Assembly: GCF_000341285.1 (NCBI RefSeq)
Contig: NW_005178442.1
Coordinates: forward strand, 87,362 to 151,361
Source: Galdieria sulphuraria
Taxonomy: Eukaryota > Rhodophyta > Bangiophyceae > Galdieriales > Galdieriaceae
Direction: 5' to 3'
Length of the DNA: 64,000 nt
Under the pieces are notes generated by a model. It had not been told where the DNA came from. It did not search any database and was given only the letters and a program-made list of their open reading frames with translations. The translations under genes and the position numbers were made by a program. Positions 33,601-46,000 of this stretch are shown one piece after another (the stretch's first letter is position 1; the number at the start of each line of letters is the position of its first letter).

Positions 33601-36384
33601 TGGCAGTGGATGAAGCCATCATCGACTATTTGGTTATGGGATGAGCATGTTGTGGGTGATGACTCCCTTTCGAATGAATGTTTTGTGTTGTGCAATTCTT
33701 TACATTTGACGTTTGGAACAGCTGAGGAAGTGTCAAAACTGGAGTTTCGATTGATTTGGAAAGACTCTGATGAAAATGTGTATTATAGTACAACACAACG
33801 TTGTAGAAAAGGAAATCATGTAATCCATTGGTTGCCGATAGCTTCTCAGCATTCTCCTTCCAAAGACAATTATTGGCAAACTTCAACAATGACCCAATTT
33901 TATTTCGACAATTCTATTGTTGTTGTAGTATCTTATCAAAAGTGGATGGAACAGGATATCGTGATTCCACATGCTACCATCGTTCCAAAATACAGATTAG
34001 AAAATCAGTTGTCTTCAACATGTCAGTTGAAATGGCGTGACAAAAGTTATATTCTTATACAAGGTTCTGAGATGATGCTAAGTGAGGCAATGGTCGAATC
34101 GAGTGACTTTGTCCATTTACGAGTGGTAACTAATCAGTCCTCCATGGATGATGAAGGAGGAAATGTTGCTCATTTGCGATTTTCACAAATACGTGAAATG
34201 ACAAGCAAAGGTTTGAATGCCATTTTTCCTATGAACAACGGTTCTCCATTCTTTGTTCAAATACAAAGATATGAAGACTATCCAAGCGAACGGTTCAAGT
34301 TGACCGTCGTGGATTGTCCTCCAACAACCATTAGAGTAGTCAATCTCTCCACTCTTTTATTTCGTGTATGCATAGGAAAATATGATTCTTTTCATAGACA
34401 ATATTTATTGGGTAATGGACAATGCATATCTTTGCAACCTTCCTTGTTCATGGATAAGGATTGTATTATTTATTTTTATATAATACAAAATGGGAAAAGT
34501 CATTTGATTTATCGTTGGAAAGATATCAGACAATCATATTCTGGTCCAGTTTATAGAAAAGGTTGGATTTTCTATTTCATACCTCGTGGTCCTTATTGGG
34601 ATGTCATTATTATGCAACAGAGAATAGATAGATGGAAAAGAACATGGATACATAATACATCTTTCAATCCGTCGTGGATGCATTCTCGAGCAACATTAGA
34701 TATGGCAGGTATCGGTATTTCGTTGTATGCCATGAATAATGATGAAATAGTCTACACTTGTTTCAAAAGAATAAGATTTCATTGCAATTGGACTCAATAT
34801 GGATACTTTTGGTTATCCTTTGCATTGCAAGATATTCATGTAGACAACCAAGTTACTACAGTTGGAAGGAATTATGCAGTATGCATGGAGAGAGCAAATA
34901 TATCGAACAAAACATGTGCTATGGTTCAAGGACGTCTAGGAATATGGTTGAAAAAGTTTGCCTGTATCAAGTTGAGTCATCTTCTCATGGATGGAAACGA
35001 CAACATATTGGATGAATTGGAATGTCATCTGCAGCCTTTTGCTTTCCGATTGGATAGCGATATATTAGAATCTTTTATCTGGTGGTGGATAAAAACCCAA
35101 GAATGGACCAAGACTCATTCGACTCCTTCCCACCATCCATCATCAAAGACTTTGACCTTTGTAGAAGATTTTCATGTATCCAATATCGCTTGCCAATTGT
35201 CATTTCAATTCGGTAGAAATGGTGTGGTTGGATTATTACATTTGCCGTGGTATTCGTATAGTTCTTTAGCGCAATGGGAAAGATGGATTGCTCTATTTGG
35301 ATTATCTATTGGCAACATAGAAGACGCACCTCTGTTGATCCGCCCTATCACACTTCACAACACCGATGGATCATCTTTGATGCACCAAATGGGTTTATTC
35401 TACAAAAGAGATTTATTGTGGAGTATCTATGCCTTGATGGGTTCCTTGAATTGGATCGGAAACCCTAACAAGTGTTGGAAAAGAATGCAACTTGCGTTTG
35501 AACAATTGGTTACGAATTGTTTGAATGATTGGAAACTGAAAGGGTTGCCCATGTTGTTGTTGAGACAGTTGTTGATGTTAAACTATCGCATCTTGGATAG
35601 TTGGATAGAAGCTAGTTTGGGTATGCTTCAAGGTAATGTGAATTGGCTATCTTCTACATTGGCCTATTTGCCACTATCCAATAACTTTTATCTCAAAATA
35701 TTGCATACCAGTCTCGATTGGAGTCATCGGCTACTCATGGGTATCATGGATTGTTTGGAATACTTACAGAGTTGGTTATCTCGATGGGATAACGAGGAAC
35801 AAAAAGGTGGTTGGAGTGAAAGATGGAGACCGATTCGTTCAAACATGGAATGTCAACCATTGAGAGCTTTTGAATATAAGGATGATGTGTTGGGCAAGTG
35901 GATATTCGAACATTGGGATGGGCATTTGGATAATCATGAGAAGCTCATCCTCTTTGCTCCGTTGAAAGATCAATTGGGTATGATGTGGACCAATTATAGG
36001 TTCGTGTTTTGTTGGTATTCGGCATCGATATGGAAAGGTGGAACCAAGTTGAGTTTACAGAAACCTCGGTTTGTTTGTCAAGGGGAGTTGTGGCATGAAC
36101 AGATTTTGTTTATTGAAAAGAAGAATAGACGCTGTATTACTTTTACTTGTTTACCTAAAGTAATGGATAAGAGACAACCAACCAACTGGAGTTTATCAGA
36201 AGAGTTATCTTTGGGTATGGTCCAAGTACATTCCATCATTTGTCAAGATGAACAAGTGGCGAAATGGTGGTTGAAACAACTAGAAGAAAATTTATTTCGA
36301 TCGGAGTGTCGACAAAGTGTCGTTTATCATTCGACATTCCATCCCAATGGCCATACATTTCCTAATCTATCCGGAGACTTGTAG
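27688..36384 (+). CDS. VPS13-family bridge-like lipid transfer protein
   Basis: A giant gene of about 2.7-2.8 thousand codons. The N-terminus (exons 27688-27867 and 27919-29505) is a chorein domain: ADTLSKHLDKFF, NRDQLHFHLWRGKVSLSHVK, with the short intron typical of this position. The remainder is Trp/Ser/Leu-rich beta-strand sequence as in the long hydrophobic groove of VPS13, with a Cys/Trp-rich middle and a C-terminal helical region. VPS13 proteins move phospholipids between membranes at contact sites. Exon 3 starts at 29564. The frame closes at 30011 and reopens in phase by 30321 (candidate 312-nt intron), and changes near 31.9-32.07 kb (candidate 74-nt intron 31993-32066). The last 58 nt overlap TDP1 on the other strand. 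Which VPS13 paralogue is unclear. Confidence 0.8.
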
Positions 36385-37697
36385 ATAGCATCCCATAGCC
36401 ATGGCGAGTCATTTGAATCGTAGTGTTGAGGAGGAAGTTGAAAAGGCAAAGGCAAACAGAATAGAATGTTGTTGTTCTTCTCTCGTGGATAATAAGATGT
36501 GATATGTTGAGGAGTCGTCAGTTGAATAACATTATCCATCGGACAAGTATAGGAACAAAGCATAGGTGTCCATAAGACTCCCAACTCATAGGAGCGAATA
36601 AACAGTTGCGATTGATTGCGTACGAGACGTCCCCACGCAGCAGTGGATAAATTAGCGGATGTTAATAGAAACCAGAAAATATTTCCACTTTCTTCATAAG
36701 CCATGTAACTCTTCATATGGGGTAACCATGCATTTCTTCTAAAGAAGTAAGCATTCCATAAACACAAATGAGAACTTTGAAAAGACCGATAGTTCTTTTT
36801 GGTCCATGGAAAAGCAGCACCAGATGCATAGCCTTGAATGGAATTCCTTACTTGTTGTACACTTGGCCATATGAGATCCCATTCAAAACAATATTGCCAA
36901 TCCTCTTGTTTCCAACAACTACTTACCATGGAATGAAAAAGTTCTTGCTTTAACCACTTTTCAGAAATACTACCCATACTTGAACATTGTAATAGTAACC
37001 GAATTGTGGAATGAGTGGTCTTTCGTCTTATCCTTTGCTCATCTGAAATACAACAATACTGGCTAATGTTGCTATGAAGAGACCGATGTCCATATTTGTC
37101 CAAGTTTCTTCCTCCATGATATCCTGGAACACTTGGAATAAGTACCACACCAGCTTTGGAAAAATCATATTGGCAAAGTAAGGAACGATAATAACGAAGG
37201 GGCTCACCAAGGGCTGAAAGGTAGTCATCCATAGTCTCTAAGAAAGGACAGGATTTCAACTCTCCCGTTTTTTGAGGAAAGTCTTTGAGAAACATGCCTT
37301 GAGTTTTGTACTCCCAGTCACTTTGTATCATATTAGCAGTTGTTAATACAAACCTAACTTTGGTAGGATAAAAAAGTATGATGAGCTTGGTGTGGTGAGT
37401 CCCATAGGGGAAAGGTAAACGAGGCTTGTGGAAAGTTATGAAATGATATGGCGAAAATGGTTGGTACACTTGTTCATCACCGTGAACTATGAGCAACCTC
37501 TCCACAGTTAAAAGTATTGGGACTCGTTGAAATAACCAAGACAGATCAAACATATAATTGGTTAGGAGCACACTATGAAAACCTGGTTGGAATATTTCAT
37601 CGAGACTTTTAGTAAATATAGAAATAGCGCCTTCAACTTGATTGAGATAAAAACCTAAAGAGTCAACGAGGTCTTTCTGAGACATGAAAGTTGTCAT
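36327..37697 (-). CDS. TDP1: Tyrosyl-DNA phosphodiesterase 1
   Basis: One exon of about 456 codons from the first in-frame ATG (37697). Two phospholipase-D-type HxK motifs are visible: YGTHHTKLIILFYP with VLTTANMIQSDW, and LPHMKSYMAY with LLTSANLSTAAWG. The C-terminus SPWLWDAIYKSPDRLGNVWP is the conserved TDP1 ending. TDP1 removes topoisomerase I peptides from DNA 3' ends by a two-histidine mechanism. The N-terminal regulatory extension of animal TDP1 is absent; an upstream exon cannot be excluded. Its 3' end overlaps the VPS13 coding end. Confidence 0.92.
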   Translation of the reverse strand: MTTFMSQKDLVDSLGFYLNQVEGAISIFTKSLDEIFQPGFHSVLLTNYMFDLSWLFQRVPILLTVERLLIVHGDEQVYQPFSPYHFITFHKPRLPFPYGTHHTKLIILFYPTKVRFVLTTANMIQSDWEYKTQGMFLKDFPQKTGELKSCPFLETMDDYLSALGEPLRYYRSLLCQYDFSKAGVVLIPSVPGYHGGRNLDKYGHRSLHSNISQYCCISDEQRIRRKTTHSTIRLLLQCSSMGSISEKWLKQELFHSMVSSCWKQEDWQYCFEWDLIWPSVQQVRNSIQGYASGAAFPWTKKNYRSFQSSHLCLWNAYFFRRNAWLPHMKSYMAYEESGNIFWFLLTSANLSTAAWGRLVRNQSQLFIRSYELGVLWTPMLCSYTCPMDNVIQLTTPQHITSYYPREKNNNILFCLPLPFQLPPQHYDSNDSPWLWDAIYKSPDRLGNVWPLGWNVE

Positions 37698-37811
37698 TCC
37701 AATGGAGCCTTTATTCGCCAAGGGAAGCAACCATTCACACTTTCGTAGAGACAATGATGATCATCCTAATACTTTAAAAAACATAATTGGAGACTCAGAT
37801 GAATATTCTCG

Positions 37812-38707
37812 TCAGGTTCCAAAGGCAATAGGAGCAAAAGGATCCCTTTGTTGCTTCATTAAGTTGCCAACTGAAGCTTGCTGTGATGGTATTTCTTGTT
37901 GATTCTTTACAGGAGGCTGTGAGCGTGGCTTAAAGTATATTTGAAGAGTGAAAGTTTTGTTATCCTTATCCCAGTGCAAATAATAGTTACCCTAAATGTG
38001 CTATTGAAAACTCATTTCTCGTTCTTCCATAAGATATACTCACCTCTGATTTTTCAATTTCCCAGTTGGGTATCTTGAAGGCAATGGTTTCATAAGGCTC
38101 TGCTGCAAATAATAAAAATTGATACTTTGGGTCAGGTCTTTCAACTTTTTGTTCAAAAGAAGACATAAAACGATGCCTTGGTTGAACATCTTCCGCAATT
38201 TCCGGATACTGTATTTGAAATAATAAACTGAGTTGATCTGTTTCTGGATCCCGTTGCTTGATGATACGATAACCAGGCCTTCCAATTTTGATAGTTTTCT
38301 TTGGTACTATCTTTGGAGGAGGTGCCACTGTTTGAGGCTTTTCTTTTGCTTCTCTAGCTGCACGGCGAGCAAGGTTCATCTGATGTCTTCTTCCCTGTGT
38401 ATGCGCAAGATAATTTCCTTCGTTGGTATGTAACGTTAGACATAATTTACACTCATAACCTCCCTACTTTCATAAGTTTGTTACAATATACTCTATAGGA
38501 TTACTCACCAAATGGTTGCGCATAAAATAGGGGTCCTTTTTCAAGTCAATCGTTTCCAAAGCAAGTTGACGTAATCTTGAAGTGAACTTAGCAATATATG
38601 CACTTGTTATAATGAGACACCAATTACCTTTCTCTTCTTGAGACTTCTGTTTGTTCACTGGAGGCGACTCCACCGCCTCCAGTTTTTCCACCCCAGTCCC
38701 TATCCAT
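37812..38707 (-). CDS. SF3A2: Splicing factor 3A subunit 2 (SF3a66/Prp11)
   Basis: Four exons (38707-38628, 38575-38509, 38463-38044, 37991-37812), 248 residues. The N-terminus DWGGKTGGGGVASSEQ, LRQLALETIDLKKDPYF, the C2H2 matrin-type zinc finger YECKLCLTLHTNEGNYLAHT with GRRHQ, then QRDPETDQLSLLFQIQYPE, RHRFMSSFEQKVE and AAEPYETIAFKIP are all SF3A2 hallmarks. It is part of the U2 snRNP and contacts the branch-point region. The long Pro-rich C-terminus of animals is missing, as in yeast Prp11. Confidence 0.96.
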
Positions 38708-38945
38708 TTCCTATCTTTTATTGAATGCAAATAGAATCGATTATGATGAACATTCAAAGATACAAGACGGAATGCTTTTATGAACTTAAAACTGCTCTTT
38801 TTATGTTCCAAAAACTGTTATTATTCTATTTTGTTCCAATTAAGAACAACATTGAATAAGTGTGCTAAAAATGCAGTGTCCTAAAGTGAATTACACCAAT
38901 ATGCCTTGCTTTCAATATAGCCAACAACTTGAGTTTGACTTGGGG

Positions 38946-39963
38946 TCATGTAGAACTTTCTTTTTCGTAGTTGGATACTTTGCTCTTCTTCTTAGTCGGA
39001 CGATATACCCTACAATAGTTGTTAGCAGATATATAATATATGAAAAAGCAATCTAAAATACCCAACGATAACGGCATGGTCTCTTTCGTAAGGCTCTAAG
39101 GTAATCTGTTCAATAGGCCTCAAGTTTTCTTGTTTCAGTTTCTCAACTTCCCGAGCAAAAACCAAGGCGGGTTCCACAGTGGAATCAACACAGTTGGCCT
39201 TTATAGATATTACAAAATGACCACCTGTCTTTAAAAATTGATGAGCATTGATAGCAACAATACGAGCTTGATCGGGTTGTGCAACATCAGCAAATATAAC
39301 GTCCACCATACCCACCAACATTCTGTATCTTGCAGGATACCTGGCGTCCTCAATAATAGGAACTATATTAGTTCGCCTTTTCGCAAGATTCAACAAGTCA
39401 CGACCAGAACGTTGCGAAAACTCAACGGCGTATACAATACCATCCGCTCCAATAATATCCGAGACGTGTGATACCGTAGTACCTGAAGCGGCACCCAAAT
39501 ACAATACCTTGCAACCAGGTTTAATATGTATATTATCAACACCACCTAAAATAGCTGCTGCCAATTTGGATCGAAAAGGATTCCATATGCGATATTCAAT
39601 CTTCTCTTTCACCAAAGGATCGTTGGGATTTTCTACTTCAACAGAAACTCTCTTTTCTCCATACACCGACTCTCCAGTAACCATATTTCTAGTACAAAGA
39701 GCATCTTCCTTGCCTCTCGCGACAAAAACACCAGCGTGTCTATGAGGTTCGATTACAACCTTTGAACCACCTTTCATTCCACCTCGTTTTGGTCCCCCAC
39801 CTCTACCTCCACGACCTCCTGAGGAAGCACCTCGCGAACCAAACTTGGATATTACATTGCCTCTTCCTCTACCTCTACTACCACCTCTACCTCTAAAGCT
39901 TCCTCCACCGGAAGATCCACCACGAAAACCAGAACTACCCCCACCTCTCGGTGTAAATGCCAT
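38946..39963 (-). CDS. FBL: Fibrillarin (box C/D snoRNP methyltransferase)
   Basis: Two exons (39963-39062, 39009-38946), 321 residues. An Arg/Gly-rich N-terminal domain (about 70 residues) precedes the methyltransferase: [35 protein letters not shown], the SAM motif [57 protein letters not shown]. The last exon supplies [11 protein letters not shown]. Fibrillarin catalyses 2'-O-methylation of rRNA guided by C/D snoRNAs in the nucleolus. Nothing is missing. Confidence 0.97.
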
Positions 39964-40627
39964 TATTCCCTAATGGAATGAATACTCGACGACGGATCAA
40001 ATCAATTGAATCTTATCAGTCACTAAAGGTTTAGTAAGTTTCTTTAAAAATGTCTTTAAAGCACCCCTTTCTCAAATAGTCCTTTATTTGTGGACACATA
40101 TATTGAAGCTCTAACATTTAGTTTGAACTTGAGTTTTCTTTTTGCCCAAGAAGCCAGCAGTGTACTCTTGTCTAGTTCTCAGAATGGCGCAGAATAAAGC
40201 TGCCAAAAATAACACGATATTTCAGTTACTTATACTATTGAAAGCGAAGAAACAGGACACTTTTATTTTGGTTTGCAATAGCTTCAACCCAAATAGTTGC
40301 AAAGACAACGAAAGAGTAAACAAGGAAGAAATTCAGCAAAACACAAGTTGAAAGAGTTTTTTTAAAAGTCCTTTGAAGCTTGGCTCTTTTGTTCAACAAA
40401 GCACTATCATTTTTAACGGTCTCAGTCAAACTTCAACAGAAATGATTCCACAGAATGTCACAATCGTTCCCTGTAATACAATTGGCTGTTCCAGAATGTC
40501 CTCGAAATCAAAGGGGTGCGCAACCGTTGCGCAACCTGGATTTAAGAGAACCATTTCAAATAATTTCGATTTACGTTTGTTCCATTCGCTTAGGTAATTG
40601 TTGTGAGTTACGTGGTTCCACGCAAAG
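39964..40627 (+). promoter_or_regulatory. Divergent intergenic region
   Basis: About 660 bp between fibrillarin and the repeat glycoprotein. Short frames on both strands show no family motif. A short AACCGTTGCGCAACC near-palindrome lies at about 40521-40536. It probably holds the promoters of both neighbours. Confidence 0.4.
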
Positions 40628-42978
40628 ATGAAGTGTTCACAGAGAATATTGTCTCTGCTTCTAGTCACGTTGATCTCACTACACACCATCCATGCTGATA
40701 GAGACCGTGGCATTTGTCACTGTTTTGTGGCAAATGCTAGTGATTCACAGATCCATATTCAAGTTGGTGAAATCGCAACTATAGGCTGTTCCCTTTGTTC
40801 AGCCCCCTCTTGTAGCAAGGCTTTCGGTACTGATGAGTCGCTGACTTACGGAGTTTGCGAACTTTCATATCCTCTTTTGAAGACCTTTCTAAAATCAGAA
40901 TTATCCAATACTGTAGTAAACGCACTAGAGTCTTATTTTGGAAGCAGCTTTCTCTCGGATATAAGTAAGATGGAGTCAGATGTGTCCAGTATCAAGTCAG
41001 TAGTCGATAATGTCAATACATCCTTGCAAGATGTTCTTGATACCCAGGACGACATTGTTTCATTTGTGGACGATATTGCTACATCTTCAGAATTGGAGCA
41101 GAACTTTTCCAAGTTATTCCAATATTTAAATGAAACTTTTCACAAGTTAGACAAGACTTGGACACATACTATGAAGACGTTCAATCTACTATTGGAACAC
41201 TGAGTGACGCAATTGGAGAAAATTTCAGCACTTTGATGTCAGTAGTCGAAAGTGTTGAAGATTCTATTGACGGCAATAGCACTGAGATTATAGATAAGCT
41301 TGGAAGTTATAAGAGACACTTTGACAAACGTTTTGATTCCGTTGATACTGAGTTGAGCTCATTGAGAACATATATGGATAGAAACTTTACTGAGTTGAAA
41401 ACTGACATTGGCGAAAACTTTAGTATGGTATATGGAGACCTTTCAGAGTTGAGTAATTATTTAGATGAAAATGTGACAGAGTTGATGTCTACATTAATGT
41501 CATACAAAGGAGATCTTGAAAAGAAGATTGATACGAAGTTTGATGATGTTGAAGATGAGCTATCATCTTTAAGTTCGTACATGAACAGCAACTTTAGTGA
41601 CTTGAAGAGCGAAGTTGGCGAGAACTTTAGTAGTGTATATGAAGATTATTCAGATTTGATGACGAAGTTGAAGAGTTACAAGACCATGATTGGTGAAAAC
41701 TTTAGTATGGTTTATGATAGTATTGATGAGATTAGTGACTATTTAGAAACCAACTTTAGTACATTGAAGAGTGACCTACAGTCTTACAACGAAGAATTGT
41801 ATACCAACTTTAGTATGGTATATGGAGACCTTTCAGAGTTGAGTAATTATTTAGATGAAAATGTGACAGAGTTGATGTCTACATTAATGTCATACAAAGG
41901 AGATCTTGAAAAGAAGATTGATACGAAGTTTGATGATGTTGAAGATGAGCTATCATCTTTAAGTTCGTACATGAACAGCAACTTTAGTGACTTGAAGAGC
42001 GAAGTTGGCGAGAACTTTAGTAGTGTATATGAAGATTATTCAGATTTGATGACGAAGTTGAAGAGTTACAAGACCATGATTGGTGAAAACTTTAGTATGG
42101 TTTATGATAGTATTGATGAGATTAGTGACTATTTAGAAACCAACTGGAACACATATGAAGAGTGACCTACAGTCTTACAACAAATGACATTGGAGAACAA
42201 CTTTAGTATGGTATATGGAGACCTTTCAGAGTTGAGTAATTATTTAGATGAAAATGTGACAGAGTTGATGTCTACATTAATGTCATACAAAGGAGATCTT
42301 GAAAAGAAGATTGATACGAAGTTTGATGATGTTGAAGATGAGCTATCATCTTTAAGTTCGTACATGAACAGCAACTTTAGTGACTTGAAGAGCGAAGTTG
42401 GCGAGAACTTTAGTAGTGTATATGAAGATTATTCAGATTTGATGACGAAGTTGAAGAGTTACAAGACCATGATTGGTGAAAACTTTAGTATGGTCTTTAA
42501 TGATATTATGGATAGTTATGAAAAACTAAACGAAGGCATTGCGGATGTCGACAAGAAATTAGATTCTTTTGATTATGAAGTCAGGAAAAATTTCAGTCGT
42601 GTTTTTGCAGATATTGATACCAATTTCACCAAGCTTCTTAGGGACATTGGCGATAAAGCTGAACAGTTGAATGATACTTTTCTGTACCTAGATGATGCGT
42701 TGAATACAACGCTTGTGACGGATTTCAAGAAGACTTTTGAAGATTTAAAGGAAGTAGTCAATATGAAAAATGTTTCTGTGATTGTAGAAGAAATGATGAA
42801 GGAGAAGTTGAACGTAAACTTGAACGTAACTGTTGAGCAGCCAGTTTCGCAAGCTCCTGAGCCCTATCGAGTAGGATATGCGTATCCACCTCCTTCTTGT
42901 GGTTGGGCACCTCCTGCAGGTGCGATGTATCCACCTCCACAACAATATGTACCTCAGTATGCCATGAAGTCTCAATGA
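40628..42978 (+). CDS. Secreted coiled-coil repeat glycoprotein
   Basis: The ATG at 40628 opens a clear signal peptide (MKCSQRILSLLLVTLISLH), a Cys-containing head (CHCFVANAS, CSLCSAPSCSK), then a long coiled coil built of about 130-residue repeats dense in Asn-x-Ser/Thr sequons (ENFSMVYGDLSEL, NSNFSDLKSEVGENF). The C-terminus is Tyr/Pro/Gln-rich (YAYPPPSCGWAPPAG, YPPPQQYVPQ). The frame is continuous only if two introns are removed: 41113-41150 (38 nt) and 42162-42206 (45 nt); both restore the frame. I know no family. A cell-surface or wall protein is the likely role. Confidence 0.65.
41425..42495 (+). repeat. Tandem 390-bp coding repeats, about 2.7 copies
   Basis: Copies begin at 41425, 41815 and 42208. 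Copies 1 and 2 read as identical over most of the unit; copy 2 differs only in its last ~60 bp, where it is 3 bp longer, and copy 3 stops after about 288 bp. Units are in frame (130 codons), so copy number can change without breaking the protein. Near identity means very recent duplication or gene conversion, and copy number in the assembly may be unreliable. Confidence 0.9.
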
Positions 42979-43068
42979 GCGTTTGATAATGTCATTTTTA
43001 GTAATCATCTTTGAATAAAAGTTTTGATTTGGAATTTTCAGTTTGCTTGATATTTGCTCGTGGCCCTT

Positions 43069-46000
43069 ATGGAAAACGAAGCTTTTAGTAATTTTTGTTC
43101 CATCCTTGAGAAGGTATTAAAGACAAAAGGCACGGAGGAAAAGTTGACGCTAGTTGAGAGTTTTTGGTTGGCCCTTGTTATTGTGTGCTTGATAGAGTAC
43201 TTAAGGAGAAATTTAGGAGGCGTGCTATGAAAGCGCCCTCGTTGATTGACATTCCTGCCAGAAGCGTGTCTCCTCTTGATTCGTTTTCCATTTTACGTTT
43301 GCTCCTGCCTGAGCTAGATAACGATAGAAGAAGCTTTGGGATGAAGGAAAGGGGTCTTGCAGAACTTTATATTAGTGTCTTCGAGGTTTTAGCTGCAGAT
43401 ATTCTTTGATAGCTAGTACCTAACATTTGACTCTAGTTGGACCCTTCTTCGTTTGACGCGCAGAGACTACGTCGCTGGCAGGATCCTACTGTTCAGGTAA
43501 AGGAATTCGAGGACAATTGCAAAGGAATTACTTAGTGTCTGTCCAGCAACAAACTGGACAAATACCGGCAATACCTGGAAATTTTTTCTCAGTTCTTGAA
43601 GCAGTATTACGACATCGTTGTTCAGATACGAGTTCTCTGACAATATCTCAAGTTAATGAATTAGTATGCTATGGTTTTTGTTATACTTTTCTATTATGGT
43701 CTAATCCTTTACCAAGTTGAATGAGTTGAACATTACTTTAGAGAAAGAAAAGAGAAAGAAAATCTTTCACCAAATAGTCACAGAGTGCACAGTGACTGAA
43801 AACATTTGGATATCTCGAATTATCCTAAAGCAAATGCATTTAGGCCTTCGCTTTGAGAGTATTTTAAAATGGTGAGACTGAGTAGATTGATTTCACTCTG
43901 TAATTTACAGATATACAAGGTTCCATCCTTCGGCTTTAGAAGATTATCGACTAAGGCATTCATTGCGTCGCATGTGTGAGGATTGTTTCCAGCCTGGTTT
44001 CTATATTGTTTCTCAGGTTAGTAGCATTTCTTTTGTGTTTTGAATATATAGTGAATACATTCTCTGTCGAAGGATGTCATTTTGGGTCAACCAGCTTCCG
44101 TATCTTTGGCTAAACGGCAGGAAAATTTACAACGCATTCCTTATTTGATGTCAGGTATCTAATTGTATTCAGATGAAAGAATGATTGAGAATATTTTAGA
44201 TGGTTTCTTTCTGGAACCTAAATTTGATGGCGAGAGGCTACAGTTGCATAAAAAAGGTAGTCTTTATGCATTATCAGAACATCATTATTTTATAATCGCT
44301 ATTAGGTGAAGATATCCAATGTTTCAGTCGAAATGCTTTGGATACAACTCATTTGTATGGACCTCATTTGAAGACAGCCGTATTGTTATGTGTTGATGCG
44401 CAGGACTGCGTTTTAGATGGTGAAGTGCTATTATACAATGTGGATAAGCAAGCATTCGAACATTTTGATCAGGTATTCGTTTTTTATAGCGTAATAAGGC
44501 TAACCTGAATATGAAAGTAGATAAGACATTATATTTCCATCGCGAAAGATACCAAACTGGATGACAATTTTCTTATCACTTATATGATATTTGATGTTCT
44601 CTATGTCGATCAGGTATTTTCTTAACTATTTGTCGCTTATTATTGGTGTTATTGATGTTGTTTAGAATCAAAATGTTCCCCCGAGCGTTGTATCTTTTCC
44701 TCTAGAAACCCGCAAAGAGATCTTGAAAGGAATTGTACGTCCTTTCCATTCACAAATTCGTCTAGTTCCATATGTAAGAGTTCATAGTCGCGATATGTTT
44801 ATAGTAAGTTTCTTTGGAAATAGAAAGAGGGTACTACGGTGGAAGACATAAAGCAAGCTATGGAAGATTTTATTGAACAGAAATATGAAGGAGTTGTTGT
44901 GAAGAATAAGAAGAAACCTTATTTGTTAGGAAAACGAGATGATGAAGTGATGATCAAGCTAAAGCCTGACTATTTCAATGATTTGGTTCATGACTTGGAT
45001 GTTCTCATTTTAGGTGCCTTTATTGGAACAGGTTCGTTTCGTGTTCAATGCGTCTTTTGTTCTTGTAAGCTTTGTACCCTAAGGATATTCCAAAACTACA
45101 AGAATAGGCAAACCGAGCCACTTTTTGATTGGTATTTTGGAGAAGGATATTGAGGAACAAGATAGGAATGTTGAAGGTATGATGATGCCAATACTATTTG
45201 CTCATTTGAAATACTGAATGGCTTTCTGGCCACATAGTCAGTTGGATTGTTATTGGGAAAGTCGGAAGCGGCAAGTTTCTTGTTCCATAAAGATATAAGA
45301 ATGGATGACTGTGTAATGTATAGGATATTCTTATGAACAATTAGAACAGTTGCAACACAAGTTGGCTCCATTTTGGAAGCCATATGACAAAAAGGCACCT
45401 CCTGAACATTTAAAGCACAGTTTGTTAAGAGCCGTAAGTCTGCATTATAAAATATTTGGTTTATCCAATTGTTATTGCCGAGAGCAGGACGGCGTGCCGG
45501 ATTTTTGGATCGAACCTTGTCATTCTATTGTGCTTACTATTTATGCTTATGAAGTAAGACCAAGTGCTATTTATTCGGGCTATGCAGTACGCTTTCCTCG
45601 AGTGGCAAACATTAGATGGGATAAACGTTGGTTTGAAGTGAGTTTCTTTTCTGTCATTGGTTTAGGTTCACTAGTTGGGCTAGTGTTCAACCCTTGACGA
45701 GCTGACTCGACCATCAGAACCACCATCTGCTAGTTATAGTGTAGATGGCTTGAAAACAAACAAGAAACGGAGAGCTCAACCTCATCTCCGAGAAAAAGTT
45801 GACTTGATTTCTGTCCCGTAAGTTTTTACTTCTTTGAACCTTTCTTCAACTCACTGTGGGAAGAACTCGACCTGAAGCTTTTGCACTAAAGTCGAGTCTT
45901 TGTCTAGATGGTTTAGTATTGTGTGTAGTTGGTTCGCACACTTTACAAGTTATGAAGGAAGATCTCTCTTATTGATTCTGTGTAGGTGCCTCTTCAAACC

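Noticed and set aside
41425-42495. Tandem repeats as a CRISPR array or mobile element
   Set aside because: Units are long, directly adjacent, in-frame coding sequence with no spacers or terminal repeats.
40628-42978. Repeat glycoprotein as a decayed gene
   Set aside because: Both frame changes disappear with short introns that fit genome style, and the signal peptide, repeats and tail are otherwise intact.
42573-43008. Three minus-strand frames
   Set aside because: They are antisense shadows of the coiled-coil glycoprotein's biased codons.
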